A stretch of DNA of 64,000 nt, from NCBI GenBank assembly GCA_046290215.1, contig JBKAGC010000001.1, positions 1-64,000 of the forward strand, read 5' to 3'. Every line of letters starts with the position of its first letter. The stretch's first letter is position 1. The stretch comes from JAHRVQ01 sp046290215 (lineage in GTDB: Bacteria; Pseudomonadota; Gammaproteobacteria; Pseudomonadales; Azotimanducaceae). The translations under genes were made by a program, and so were the position numbers. Shown here in pieces: positions 1-8,032 of the stretch. The notes beneath the pieces were generated by a model, which did no database searches, was not told the DNA's origin, and saw nothing but the letters and a program-made list of their open reading frames with translations.

Positions 1-796
1 GCGTTAACTTTTCCATCCGGGCGAACAATTGTCGCTGCGTGTGTTTATCAAAATAGATAATCACGTTACGGCAAAACACCACATCAAACGGGCCACGCAT
101 AGGCCACTCATGGAGCAGGTTTAGGGTTTTGAAGGTCAGTAACTGCTTTAACTTTTGATCCACCTCGTAGCCACTACCGGTATCCTTAAACCATCGTTTG
201 ACTCGTTCCGGCGCCATGCCCTCCAGGCGGTCGGGACGATAAACACCAGCCTTACACTGGGTAATGCAGTCGGAATCGATATCTGTGGCGAGGATCTTTA
301 CATCCCATTCATCGATCCTGGGAATCGCTTCGCGAAAAGTCATGGCAATGGAGTACGGCTCTTCCCCGGTAGAGGCCGCGCAACACCAGACACGAATTCT
401 TTTGTCGTGCCGATGAATATTCACGAGGTCTGGAATGGCGGTTTTAGCCAGATACTCAAAGTGATGACCTTCACGAAAGAACGACGTGAGATTGGTGGTG
501 ATGGCATTTTGGAAATGCTCGCGTTCAGCCTTACCGGAAGGATGTTTATCAATAAAGCTAAGATACTCGGCAAAGGTTTTTAGCTGCAAGGCACGCACTC
601 GACGGGCCAGGCGACTGTAGACCATCTCTTGTTTGGCGTCGGTCAGGACAATACCGCTCATGGCATAAGACATAGCGGAGATCTTGCGAAAGTCGGCTGC
701 GGTCATAGAAAATTCGCGCGCCACAAAATTATCGCTACCTAATACATCACCGGGATTAAACGCCTGATCAGGCTCAGCATGCGCATGTCGCGTCAT
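1..796 (-). CDS. cheR: CheR chemotaxis protein methyltransferase (3' end outside window)
   Basis: CheR methylates glutamates on chemoreceptors using S-adenosylmethionine. This strand translates to about 265 residues beginning MTRHAHAEPDQAF. It shows the CheR N-terminal helical region, then the SAM-binding motif AASTGEEPYSIAM and the late motif CRNVIIYF, typical of the family. Full-length CheR is about 275-280 residues, so only the last few codons are missing at the window edge. The ATG at 796 shares its A with the cheW stop codon (TAATG), which fixes the start and implies translational coupling. It is the last visible gene of the STAS-cheY-cheA-cheW-cheR string. Confidence 0.93.
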   Translation of the reverse strand, partial: MTRHAHAEPDQAFNPGDVLGSDNFVAREFSMTAADFRKISAMSYAMSGIVLTDAKQEMVYSRLARRVRALQLKTFAEYLSFIDKHPSGKAEREHFQNAITTNLTSFFREGHHFEYLAKTAIPDLVNIHRHDKRIRVWCCAASTGEEPYSIAMTFREAIPRIDEWDVKILATDIDSDCITQCKAGVYRPDRLEGMAPERVKRWFKDTGSGYEVDQKLKQLLTFKTLNLLHEWPMRGPFDVVFCRNVIIYFDKHTQRQLFARMEKLT

Positions 797-1338
797 TAGC
801 CGGCCCCATCCAACGCGGCCTCTTTGAGGGTATTTTGCACCTCGCTAAGTTGGCTCAGGTCTTCCTGACTCAGCAAACGTTCAATATTAAGCAGGATGAC
901 CATTTTCTCTTCGATACTGGCAAGCCCCTTTATAAAACTGGTATTGAGCTTCTCGCCCATATCAGGTGCAGGCTTAATTTCATTTTGATCCAACGCATAC
1001 ACATCGGACACCGCATCCACGACAATACCCAGCTCCCGGTGACCGCGCTCGGTTTCAACTTGCAAAACCAACACTACTGTTAAGGGGCCATATTCGATGG
1101 CCTTCATACCAAAACACTGACGTAAATCGATAATGGGGATAATCGTGCCGCGTAGGTTAATGACGCCGCGAACATGATCTGGCGCTTTTGGGATTGGTGT
1201 TGCCGAATCCCAATTGCGGATTTCCTTCACCGCTAGAATATCAACGCCGTATTCCTCATCCGCCATGATAAAAGTGAGGAACTGTTCTGCGTCTTGGACG
1301 TTGTCCTCGTTATCCAGCTCTATTGATTTCATATTCAC
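796..1338 (-). CDS. cheW: CheW chemotaxis coupling protein
   Basis: CheW links chemoreceptors to the CheA kinase at the inner membrane. The 180-residue protein has one CheW domain (about residues 17-160), with the family signatures near PDHVRGVINLRG and IIPIIDLRQCFG. Length is normal for CheW with a short acidic N-terminal extension. It follows cheA by 17 bases and overlaps cheR by one base, so the three are almost certainly co-transcribed. No receptor gene is in the window, so the signals it couples to are unknown. Confidence 0.95.
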   Translation of the reverse strand: MNMKSIELDNEDNVQDAEQFLTFIMADEEYGVDILAVKEIRNWDSATPIPKAPDHVRGVINLRGTIIPIIDLRQCFGMKAIEYGPLTVVLVLQVETERGHRELGIVVDAVSDVYALDQNEIKPAPDMGEKLNTSFIKGLASIEEKMVILLNIERLLSQEDLSQLSEVQNTLKEAALDGAG

Positions 1339-1355
1339 AGCTCCTTGACTCGCGC

Positions 1356-3419
1356 TTACGCGGCTGCCTCTTTACTGTCTGTATTGAGTCGCTCGGCCAT
1401 TTTCACGACACCAGCAATATCTAAAATGAGAGACACGGTACCGTCACCCAAAATGGTCGCACCGGAAATGCCTTCCACCCGTTTGTAGTTGGATTCAAGA
1501 CTCTTAATCACTACCTGTTGCTGGGCTAGTAGCTCATCTACCACCAGACCCACTTTGACACCTTCACTTTCCACTACCACTACCAATGAGCTTTCAATAT
1601 CCCGGCTGTCGGGTTGAATACCAAAAGCCTCATAAAGCGGAATAATCGGAATGTAGTCATCTCGCAGTTTCAGCAAGTCCGCGGATTCACCCACGGTGCT
1701 GATTTGTTTTGCCTTCACCGACAGAGACTCAACAATGGACACCAGTGGGAACACATAAATTTCTTTGCCCACGCGCACGAGCTGGCCGTCCAGGATGGCA
1801 AGAGTCAACGGTAATTGAATAGTAAAGGTCGAACCCACCCCTTCTTCACTGCTCACCGACACACTGCCACCCAGAGCAAGAATGTTCTTGCGCACCACGT
1901 CCATGCCGACACCACGACCAGATACATCGCTCACCGTCTCAGCGGTAGAAAAACCAGGTTGGAAAATAAGATCGTGAATTTGATCGTCGCTCAGGGTATC
2001 CCCGGGTGCGACTAAACCGTTTGCTTCGGCCTTGGCTCTAATCTTGTCTTTGGGCAATCCTCGACCATCATCAGAGATTTCAATCACCACATTACCGCCT
2101 TGATGTGATGCCACCAGCAACACGTTACCGGTTTCTGGCTTGCCAGCTGCGAGTCGTTCCGCGGGTGTTTCAATGCCGTGGTCCAGGGAGTTGCGCAATA
2201 GGTGCACCAGTGGATCACCAATCTTCTCCATCACGGTTTTATCCAACTCAGTACCTTCACCGCGGACTTCCAGCTCGATCTTTTTGTCTAACTGACGACT
2301 TAAGTCTCGCACCATGCGCGGAAAACGATTGAAGGTAAAACTGATGGGTAACATTCGCACCCGCATAACACTCTCATGCAGCACCTGAACGTTACGCTCT
2401 AAATCCTGTAACCCCGCTTGTAGCTTGGGTAATTTATCTGCCGTGAATTCATCGCCAATCTGACCGAGCATCGACTGGGTAATCACCAATTCCCCAACCA
2501 TGTTGATCATGGTATCGATCTTGTCGATATCCACCCGGATGGAACCCGCTTCAGCTTTTGGCGCTTTGCTTTTCGCGGCGGCGGCGACTGCCTTGTTTGC
2601 CTCAACTTCTGGCGGGGCGGCAGCGGTATCCGGCATCTCGACCGGATCGGTTTGCTCATCGGTGCTAGCCTCGTCAGGTGCGGAGGCTTGCGGCGTGGCA
2701 GTGGCAACCAGTGGCTCAATGATGATCTCGGCATCATCCTCAACCCACTCAAAAATCTCAGAGATCTGCTCTCTGCTGGCGTCAGTATTGGTTAACTCCA
2801 ACGTCCAGCTTAGATAACAGGATTCCACTTGCATGGTGCCAAAATCAGGTAGCTGTTCTGTGGCAGTCATAACCTTTAGATCACCGAGTTCACGCAGTAA
2901 TCCAAACATTCTGAGGGGCTCATTACCGGTGGCCAGAATTTGTGGCTCAGGATTAAATTGCACTCGCCAACCGGACCCGGCTTGTTCTGCCTCCGGCACA
3001 TTGATGGTTTCAGCAGCAACCCCTGAACCGTCGGAATTCAAGATGGCTTCGAAGCGCTGAATCAGTTCACTTGAGTGAGTTGTATCTACTTCTGTTTCAG
3101 CCTGGAGGGACTCAACCAGGCCTCGCAGGCAATCCACTGATTCAAGAAACAGGTCGATCTCGTCCTGAGAAATACTACGGCTGCCATCGCGCACCTGGTC
3201 GAGCAAGGTCTCCAGTACGTGGGTAAATTCGGAAACCGCGGTAAAACTAAACGTGGCGCTGCCACCTTTGATTGAATGTGCCGCGCGAAAAATCGCGTTC
3301 ACCGTCTCATTATCAATCGCCGCCGGGTCTAGTTCGAGCAACCCAGTTTCCATAACTTCAAGACCTTCGAAACACTCTTCGAAGAAAACCTGGTGAAATT
3401 GCGATAGATCTACGGACAC
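1356..3419 (-). CDS. cheA: CheA chemotaxis histidine kinase
   Basis: CheA autophosphorylates on an Hpt histidine and passes the phosphate to CheY and CheB. Visible domains of the 687-residue protein are an Hpt domain with His48 in AAHSIKGG, an Ala/Pro-rich linker around residues 240-290, the dimerisation helices, the HATPase domain with the N box LLRNSLDHGIE and the G boxes DDGRGLP and GRGVGMDVV, and a C-terminal CheW-like regulatory domain. The P1, P4 and P5 elements all look intact. It lies 9 bases after the CheY-type regulator, consistent with a dedicated phosphorelay. The spacing to cheW also supports one operon. Confidence 0.96.
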   Translation of the reverse strand: MSVDLSQFHQVFFEECFEGLEVMETGLLELDPAAIDNETVNAIFRAAHSIKGGSATFSFTAVSEFTHVLETLLDQVRDGSRSISQDEIDLFLESVDCLRGLVESLQAETEVDTTHSSELIQRFEAILNSDGSGVAAETINVPEAEQAGSGWRVQFNPEPQILATGNEPLRMFGLLRELGDLKVMTATEQLPDFGTMQVESCYLSWTLELTNTDASREQISEIFEWVEDDAEIIIEPLVATATPQASAPDEASTDEQTDPVEMPDTAAAPPEVEANKAVAAAAKSKAPKAEAGSIRVDIDKIDTMINMVGELVITQSMLGQIGDEFTADKLPKLQAGLQDLERNVQVLHESVMRVRMLPISFTFNRFPRMVRDLSRQLDKKIELEVRGEGTELDKTVMEKIGDPLVHLLRNSLDHGIETPAERLAAGKPETGNVLLVASHQGGNVVIEISDDGRGLPKDKIRAKAEANGLVAPGDTLSDDQIHDLIFQPGFSTAETVSDVSGRGVGMDVVRKNILALGGSVSVSSEEGVGSTFTIQLPLTLAILDGQLVRVGKEIYVFPLVSIVESLSVKAKQISTVGESADLLKLRDDYIPIIPLYEAFGIQPDSRDIESSLVVVVESEGVKVGLVVDELLAQQQVVIKSLESNYKRVEGISGATILGDGTVSLILDIAGVVKMAERLNTDSKEAAA

Positions 3420-3428
3420 TTTAGCCCC

Positions 3429-3791
3429 CTAGCCCATAACCCGCTTGACCGTATTAAGAAGCTGGTCAGGGTTAAATGGCTTCACAATCCAACCGGTAGC
3501 GCCGGCGGACTTGCCTTCCATTTTCTTGTCGCCACCGGTTTCTGTGGTGAGCACCAGAATCGGTGTGAATTTGTAACCCGGCAAACTTCGTAACTCCCGG
3601 GTCAGGGTAATGCCATCCATATTCGGCATATTCACGTCTGATAATACGAGATCAAACTGGCCGGTCTTGGCAAGCTCCAACGCCTCAACGCCATCACATG
3701 CTTGTTCGACGTCATATCCTGCACCTTGCAAGGTAAACGACACCATTTGTCGCATGGACGCAGAATCATCTACCGCTAAAATCTTGCCCAT
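3429..3791 (-). CDS. CheY-type single-domain response regulator
   Basis: This is a stand-alone receiver domain of 120 residues. The acidic pocket is in VDDS near the N-terminus, the phospho-acceptor Asp is in SDVNMPNMDG, the conserved Thr region is VLTTET and the Lys is in VKPF. All catalytic receiver residues are therefore present. It sits immediately upstream of cheA (9-base gap) and 6 bases after the STAS gene, so CheA is its likely phosphodonor. It resembles the CheY that accompanies CheA in alternative chemosensory clusters. Whether it is the motor-binding CheY or a second regulator cannot be decided here, since another cheY may lie elsewhere. Confidence 0.9.
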   Translation of the reverse strand: MGKILAVDDSASMRQMVSFTLQGAGYDVEQACDGVEALELAKTGQFDLVLSDVNMPNMDGITLTRELRSLPGYKFTPILVLTTETGGDKKMEGKSAGATGWIVKPFNPDQLLNTVKRVMG

Positions 3792-3797
3792 ATTTCC

Positions 3798-4097
3798 CTA
3801 AGCCTCCACAACCACTGTTTCGTTTAAGCCAACTTCGGCTGTTAAATTAAAAAAGTTAATGGCTTCCTGGATCGTCTCAGAGGGCTGATTCCAGGAAACG
3901 TCTAGATGCTGTTTGCTCGCTTCCCTGAACAAACCTAGCAACAACTGCACTCCGGACGTGTCGATTTTGCCAACCCTGGCGGCGTTTAACTGAATAGGCA
4001 TACCATCGCTCAGCGCCGCTTCAAGGGTCAGGTGAAGTTGCTCGGCAGAGGCGATATCCATTCGGTCGGGTAAATCTATTGCAACACGCTCGGTCAT
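3798..4097 (-). CDS. STAS-domain protein (anti-sigma factor antagonist-like)
   Basis: A 99-residue single STAS domain. The phosphorylation loop reads GKIDTSGVQLLLG, with Ser48 (or Thr47) in the position phosphorylated in SpoIIAA/RsbV-type antagonists. In SpoIIAA systems the partner is a serine kinase. None is seen here, but STAS proteins are common at the head of chemosensory operons. It lies between fliJ and the CheY-type gene on the same strand, joining the flagellar export genes to the chemotaxis genes. Its molecular partner is unknown. Confidence 0.85.
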   Translation of the reverse strand: MTERVAIDLPDRMDIASAEQLHLTLEAALSDGMPIQLNAARVGKIDTSGVQLLLGLFREASKQHLDVSWNQPSETIQEAINFFNLTAEVGLNETVVVEA

Positions 4098-4157
4098 AAG
4101 TTTTTGTCCTTCACGTTAAGCGTAGCTGGCGATTGTTAAATTGCCTGTTTCAGTAAC

Positions 4158-4580
4158 CTAACGCTGGGTGGTTCGACTACTGAGTTCATCCAGCTCTTTT
4201 TGCTCGTAGCGGGCGGCATCACGCTGTTGCTTGAGGCCACGTTTTTCAATGACTTTCTCAACGGACATACGTTCCTGGCGACGCCCTTGCCAGTGCCCTT
4301 GAGTGGTATGGACCTGTTCCAGGAGTTGCTCCACCTGCTGCTCTTGCTGGTCGATGGCCTGGGATAATTGGTTTAAAAACTGCCGGGTCGACTGGAATCG
4401 ATTGGCTGACTGAGCTGTAACCGGGGGCTGATACTCATCCCGGAAGGCGCGCAATTCATCGAGCTTCTCTTGATTAAAAGCCCAATCCTGCTTGTGTTTG
4501 GAGTAAATTGCTGCGGCGTTGCTCTCTTTTGATTCGGCAATTTGCAAGATGCCACTGAGGCGATCTTTCTTCTTTGTCAT
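4158..4580 (-). CDS. fliJ: FliJ flagellar export chaperone/ATPase stalk
   Basis: FliJ is the small coiled-coil stalk that inserts into the FliI hexamer of the flagellar export apparatus. The 140-residue product is highly charged and Gln-rich and is predicted to be almost wholly helical, as in the family. Sequence identity is low across FliJ proteins, so the call rests mainly on size, coiled-coil character and position directly after fliI (42-base gap) in the order fliEFGHIJ. Confidence 0.9.
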   Translation of the reverse strand: MTKKKDRLSGILQIAESKESNAAAIYSKHKQDWAFNQEKLDELRAFRDEYQPPVTAQSANRFQSTRQFLNQLSQAIDQQEQQVEQLLEQVHTTQGHWQGRRQERMSVEKVIEKRGLKQQRDAARYEQKELDELSSRTTQR

Positions 4581-4622
4581 ACTTCACCTTACGCTCTTAC
4601 CACAAAATCTTCAGAGTCAGGA

Positions 4623-5933
4623 TCAGATCAACGTTTGTAACTTCTCCAGACTCTCTTCTAAGCGTAGTCCCTCATGAATTCCTTGCTGAAGAAATTGCTG
4701 TAAAAGTGGAAATTTTTCGATGGCGTAGTCCAAATCCACGTCTGTACCCACGGTATAAGCGCCCACGGTGATTAAATCCTCGTTCTGACGGTACCTGGCG
4801 TACACCTGGCGGAACTTCTTCGCCACCTGCAAATGCGCCTCAGAGACGATATTCGGCATGGTTCGGCTGACCGAGGCCTCGATATCGATTGCTGGATAGT
4901 GGCCGGACTCGGCCAAACTGCGGGACAAGGTGATATGGCCATCTAGAATTGCCCGGGCAGAGTCAGCCACCGGATCTTGTGGATCATCACCTTCCGTTAG
5001 CACGGTGTAAAATGCCGTGACCGAGCCACCGCCTACCTCGCCATTCCCGGCCCGCTCAACCAATTCAGGAATCTTGGCAAAAACTGTCGGCGGATAGCCT
5101 TTAGTTGAGGGAGGTTCGCCCGCTGCCAGGGAAATCTGCCGCTGTGCCTGGGCAACCCGGGTCAGCGAGTCCATTAAGAGCAGGACATCCTTGCCCTGAT
5201 CGCGATAATACTCCGCCAGCCGCGTCGCAAGAAAACTCGCGCGGATTTTCATGGTGGGAGAATCATCGGCGGGTGCCGCTACCACAATTGCCCGGGTTTG
5301 GCCTTTGGCATCGAGAATCTGCTCAATAAACTCTTGCACTTCCCGGCCCCGTTCGCCAATCAGACCCACCACGATCACATCCGCCTCGGTGTAACGAGTC
5401 ATCATGCCAAGTAAGACACTTTTGCCCACGCCACTACCTGCAAACAGCCCTAACCGCTGACCTCGACCCACTGTCATCAAGCTGTTAATGGCCACAATGC
5501 CAGTGTCTAATACCTCACTAATGGGTTTGCGATGCAGCGGGTTAATGGCGTCTGGGGTAATTTTTACGCGGCCGCTAGCTTCTATGGCGCCGCGACCATC
5601 CAGGGGTTTACCGTTACCATCAATTACTCGGCCTAGATAAGCATCGCCTACACCGATCAAGGGATCCGGCATAGGTTTGACTAACGCGCCGGGTTTTAAG
5701 CGGCCAAGATTACCCACCGGCATCATGAATATTTTTTCACCTTCAAAGCCAACTACCTCAGCCTCGATAGAATCCTCACCATCCACAATTTCACAAATAC
5801 CGCCAAGCCGGGTTTGGCAACCCACGGCCTCAATCAACATGCCGGTGACGCGGGTCAGTTTGCCGGTGGCCTGCAACTCTGGTTCGAACGCGGCAAGATT
5901 CGCTAATGCCGATTTTATGGTGTCGATGCTCAG
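4623..5933 (-). CDS. fliI: FliI flagellar export ATPase (probable CTG start)
   Basis: FliI is the ATPase that energises substrate entry into the flagellar export gate. The F1-beta-like fold is evident: Walker A GLFAGSGVGKSVL, Walker B VLLLMDSLTR, and the family segment GEPPSTKGYPPTVF. The first ATG/GTG/TTG codon in frame is a TTG at 5876, which would leave 417 residues and remove about 20 conserved N-terminal residues. The frame stays open upstream to a TGA inside fliH. A CTG at 5933 preceded by GGAG at 8-base spacing gives 436 residues, near the family norm, and starts 3 bases after the fliH stop. I prefer CTG. It would be an uncommon initiation codon. Confidence 0.93.
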   Translation of the reverse strand: MSIDTIKSALANLAAFEPELQATGKLTRVTGMLIEAVGCQTRLGGICEIVDGEDSIEAEVVGFEGEKIFMMPVGNLGRLKPGALVKPMPDPLIGVGDAYLGRVIDGNGKPLDGRGAIEASGRVKITPDAINPLHRKPISEVLDTGIVAINSLMTVGRGQRLGLFAGSGVGKSVLLGMMTRYTEADVIVVGLIGERGREVQEFIEQILDAKGQTRAIVVAAPADDSPTMKIRASFLATRLAEYYRDQGKDVLLLMDSLTRVAQAQRQISLAAGEPPSTKGYPPTVFAKIPELVERAGNGEVGGGSVTAFYTVLTEGDDPQDPVADSARAILDGHITLSRSLAESGHYPAIDIEASVSRTMPNIVSEAHLQVAKKFRQVYARYRQNEDLITVGAYTVGTDVDLDYAIEKFPLLQQFLQQGIHEGLRLEESLEKLQTLI

Positions 5934-5935
5934 GG

Positions 5936-6982
5936 CTATAACTCCGACTCTAGTTGCTGCAGGCTTTGCGTATCAGCAACTTCAACATCATCGGTTTTCC
6001 ATGCCGCCACAAGCGCTTCACGGAGTCGGCTGGTGAGATCCGCTGTTACCTGGGAGTCCGCAGTTTCAACGCGACAGCCACCGCGAACCAATCCTGCATC
6101 AGCCACTAGCTCCACGTCTGAGCCAACCGCCTCTTGAAGCCATTCCATATCTGACGGGTTAACAAAGGCCCGGGGGGCAGTAGCATTATGAGGCAGCGCC
6201 TCGAGAGCTTTTCTAATCACCCGTTTGATATGTGCTGACTCGGTTTTTAGCTCACCCATCAATACTGTTTGGCATATTTGGGTGACCAGCGGCAGCAATG
6301 CAGCTTCAAAATTATCAACCTGATCATTGGGTTGGGAGAATCCCTGGACCAGGGTATTAAGCAGATCGCGCTGCTTTGCCACCTCATTAGTAAAAGCTTG
6401 TTCCGCTGCTTCGCGACCAGATTTACTCCCGGCTTCGTGGCCTGCCTCATAACCGGCCTGCTCACCTTTGACGAAACCTTCGGTTTCACCTTTTTGATAA
6501 CCCTCGGCATAACCGACTTCCGCATTGGCGCTAGTATCGGTCTTAGGAACGTGGGCTGCTTCGGCCTGATCTGGTTGCTCGTGACTTACATCTGGTGCAG
6601 TTGGCGCTGCTTCGGGGGTCGGCGCTACAGGAGGCTGGTCGTTTGAGGGTTGTCCATTGGCTGAGGGCTGTCCATTAGCTGAGGGCTCTTTATTAGCTGA
6701 AGGCTCTTTACTGGCTGAAGGCTCTTTATTAGCTGAGGGCTCTTTATCCGCTGAAGGCTCTTTACTAGCTGAAGGCTCTTTATTAGCTGAAGGCTCTTGC
6801 CCGCCACCGTTGGCGGAGGCGGTGGTTTTTTCCGGTGCGCGGTTAGTCCGACTGGCGGGAATCTTGCGATCTTTGGCGGTGTTTCTCAGGCGAATGGTCT
6901 TGGTCCCGCCCAGTTCAGGTGGTTGCCAACCTCCAGCGGCCTGGACCTGTTCTGGAGTTAATTTTGCCGGAAGCTTCGCCAT
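5936..6982 (-). CDS. fliH: FliH flagellar export ATPase regulator with repeat-expanded N-terminus
   Basis: FliH binds FliI and docks it at the C-ring. The C-terminal half (from about residue 155) shows the FliH glycine-spaced helix (YAEGYQKGETEGFVKGEQAG and onward, Gly every fourth residue) and the E2-stalk-like domain ending in a Val/Ala-rich segment. The N-terminal region carries about nine hexapeptide repeats of the form EPSANK/EPSASK/QPSANG encoded by an 18-bp tandem array. These make the protein 348 residues, against about 230-270 in most relatives. It lies 8 bases downstream of fliG and 3 bases before fliI. Confidence 0.93.
   Translation of the reverse strand: MAKLPAKLTPEQVQAAGGWQPPELGGTKTIRLRNTAKDRKIPASRTNRAPEKTTASANGGGQEPSANKEPSASKEPSADKEPSANKEPSASKEPSANKEPSANGQPSANGQPSNDQPPVAPTPEAAPTAPDVSHEQPDQAEAAHVPKTDTSANAEVGYAEGYQKGETEGFVKGEQAGYEAGHEAGSKSGREAAEQAFTNEVAKQRDLLNTLVQGFSQPNDQVDNFEAALLPLVTQICQTVLMGELKTESAHIKRVIRKALEALPHNATAPRAFVNPSDMEWLQEAVGSDVELVADAGLVRGGCRVETADSQVTADLTSRLREALVAAWKTDDVEVADTQSLQQLESEL
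6642..6803. repeat. 18-bp tandem repeat array inside fliH
   Basis: Nine consecutive 18-bp units, plus-strand consensus GCTGAAGGCTCTTTATTA, run in frame through fliH and encode hexapeptides such as EPSANK. Units differ at only a few bases, so the array looks young and may vary in copy number. Because the unit is a multiple of three, expansion or contraction would not shift the frame. Confidence 0.9.
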
Positions 6983-6989
6983 GGCGAAC

Positions 6990-8006
6990 CTATATCATCT
7001 GATCGCCGCCGCCCGACAAAATAATGTCGCCGGCATCTGCCATCTTACGTGCCACACCCAGAATTTCACGCTGCGCAGCTTCAACATCACTGACGCGTAC
7101 TGGCCCTTTGGCTTCCAGATCATCTTGCAAGAGTTCAGCTGCACGCTTCGACATATTCTTGAAGATCTTTTCTTGCATCGCATCGTCGGCGCCTTTCAGC
7201 GCGGTGATCAGCACCTCGGAAGAAATCTCCCGGAGTAGCGTTTGAATGCCGCGATCATCCACATCCACCAGATTATCAAAGACAAACATCAGATCTTGAA
7301 TTTCCACGGCCAACTCTTCGTCCACTTCAGAGATCGCGGTCATAATGTCGCTTTCCATGGTGGAATCCACGTTGTTCATAATCTCGGCCGCCACCTTAGT
7401 ACCACCCATGGCGCTACTCTGGGTATTAGAACCTGAGAACTGCTTCTCAAGGATATCGTTCAATTCTTGTAAGGCTGCCGGTTGGACCGAGTCCAGTGCT
7501 GCCACACGCATCATTAAATCCTGGCGAACACGCGGATCTTGCATGTTAGATAGCACCTGCGCGGAATGGTCAGCATCTAGATAAGCCAGAACGATAGCTT
7601 GAATTTGCGGGTGCTCATAACGAATAATTTCTGATACTGAACGGGCATCCATCCATTTTAAGGTATCGAGACCGGTGGTATTGCCACCCATCAGGATGCG
7701 ATCAATCAGACCTCCGGCTTTATCTGCACCCAGGGCTTTCACCAGGGTTGCTTTAATATAGTCGTCTGAACCAATACCCAGCCCGGTTTGACTCTCTACC
7801 TCTTGCATCATTTTGCTCATAACAAACTCCACCTGGTCATTGGTGATGTTTGCAAGATTAGCCATAGCAGAACCGACCCGCTGGACTTCCTTTGGGCCAA
7901 GGTGTGTTAGGACCTGCGCAGCAGAGCTTTCACCAAGCGTCATCAACAGCACAGCAGCCATATCCAGCTTGGCCATCTTTAACGCCGGACGAGTTTCATC
8001 GACCAT
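6990..8006 (-). CDS. fliG: FliG flagellar motor switch protein
   Basis: FliG forms the rotor face of the C-ring and couples stator ion flow to torque. The 338-residue protein is the standard length. It contains the N-terminal FliF-binding region, the middle-domain EHPQ motif (IRYEHPQIQAIVLAYLD) and the charged C-terminal torque helix near DDRGIQTLLREIS. It sits between fliF (26-base gap) and fliH in the canonical order. No abnormality was seen. Confidence 0.97.
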   Translation of the reverse strand: MVDETRPALKMAKLDMAAVLLMTLGESSAAQVLTHLGPKEVQRVGSAMANLANITNDQVEFVMSKMMQEVESQTGLGIGSDDYIKATLVKALGADKAGGLIDRILMGGNTTGLDTLKWMDARSVSEIIRYEHPQIQAIVLAYLDADHSAQVLSNMQDPRVRQDLMMRVAALDSVQPAALQELNDILEKQFSGSNTQSSAMGGTKVAAEIMNNVDSTMESDIMTAISEVDEELAVEIQDLMFVFDNLVDVDDRGIQTLLREISSEVLITALKGADDAMQEKIFKNMSKRAAELLQDDLEAKGPVRVSDVEAAQREILGVARKMADAGDIILSGGGDQMI

Positions 8007-8032
8007 ATCGCCTCCTGCCCTGTGTTATTTGC

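Noticed and set aside
2500..2817. Plus-strand frame opposite the cheA linker
   Set aside because: It is an antisense shadow of the Ala/Pro-rich CheA linker.
6657..7238. Plus-strand 193-codon frame with repeats
   Set aside because: It is the antisense of the fliH 18-bp array and the fliG C-terminus; its repeat peptide comes only from that array.
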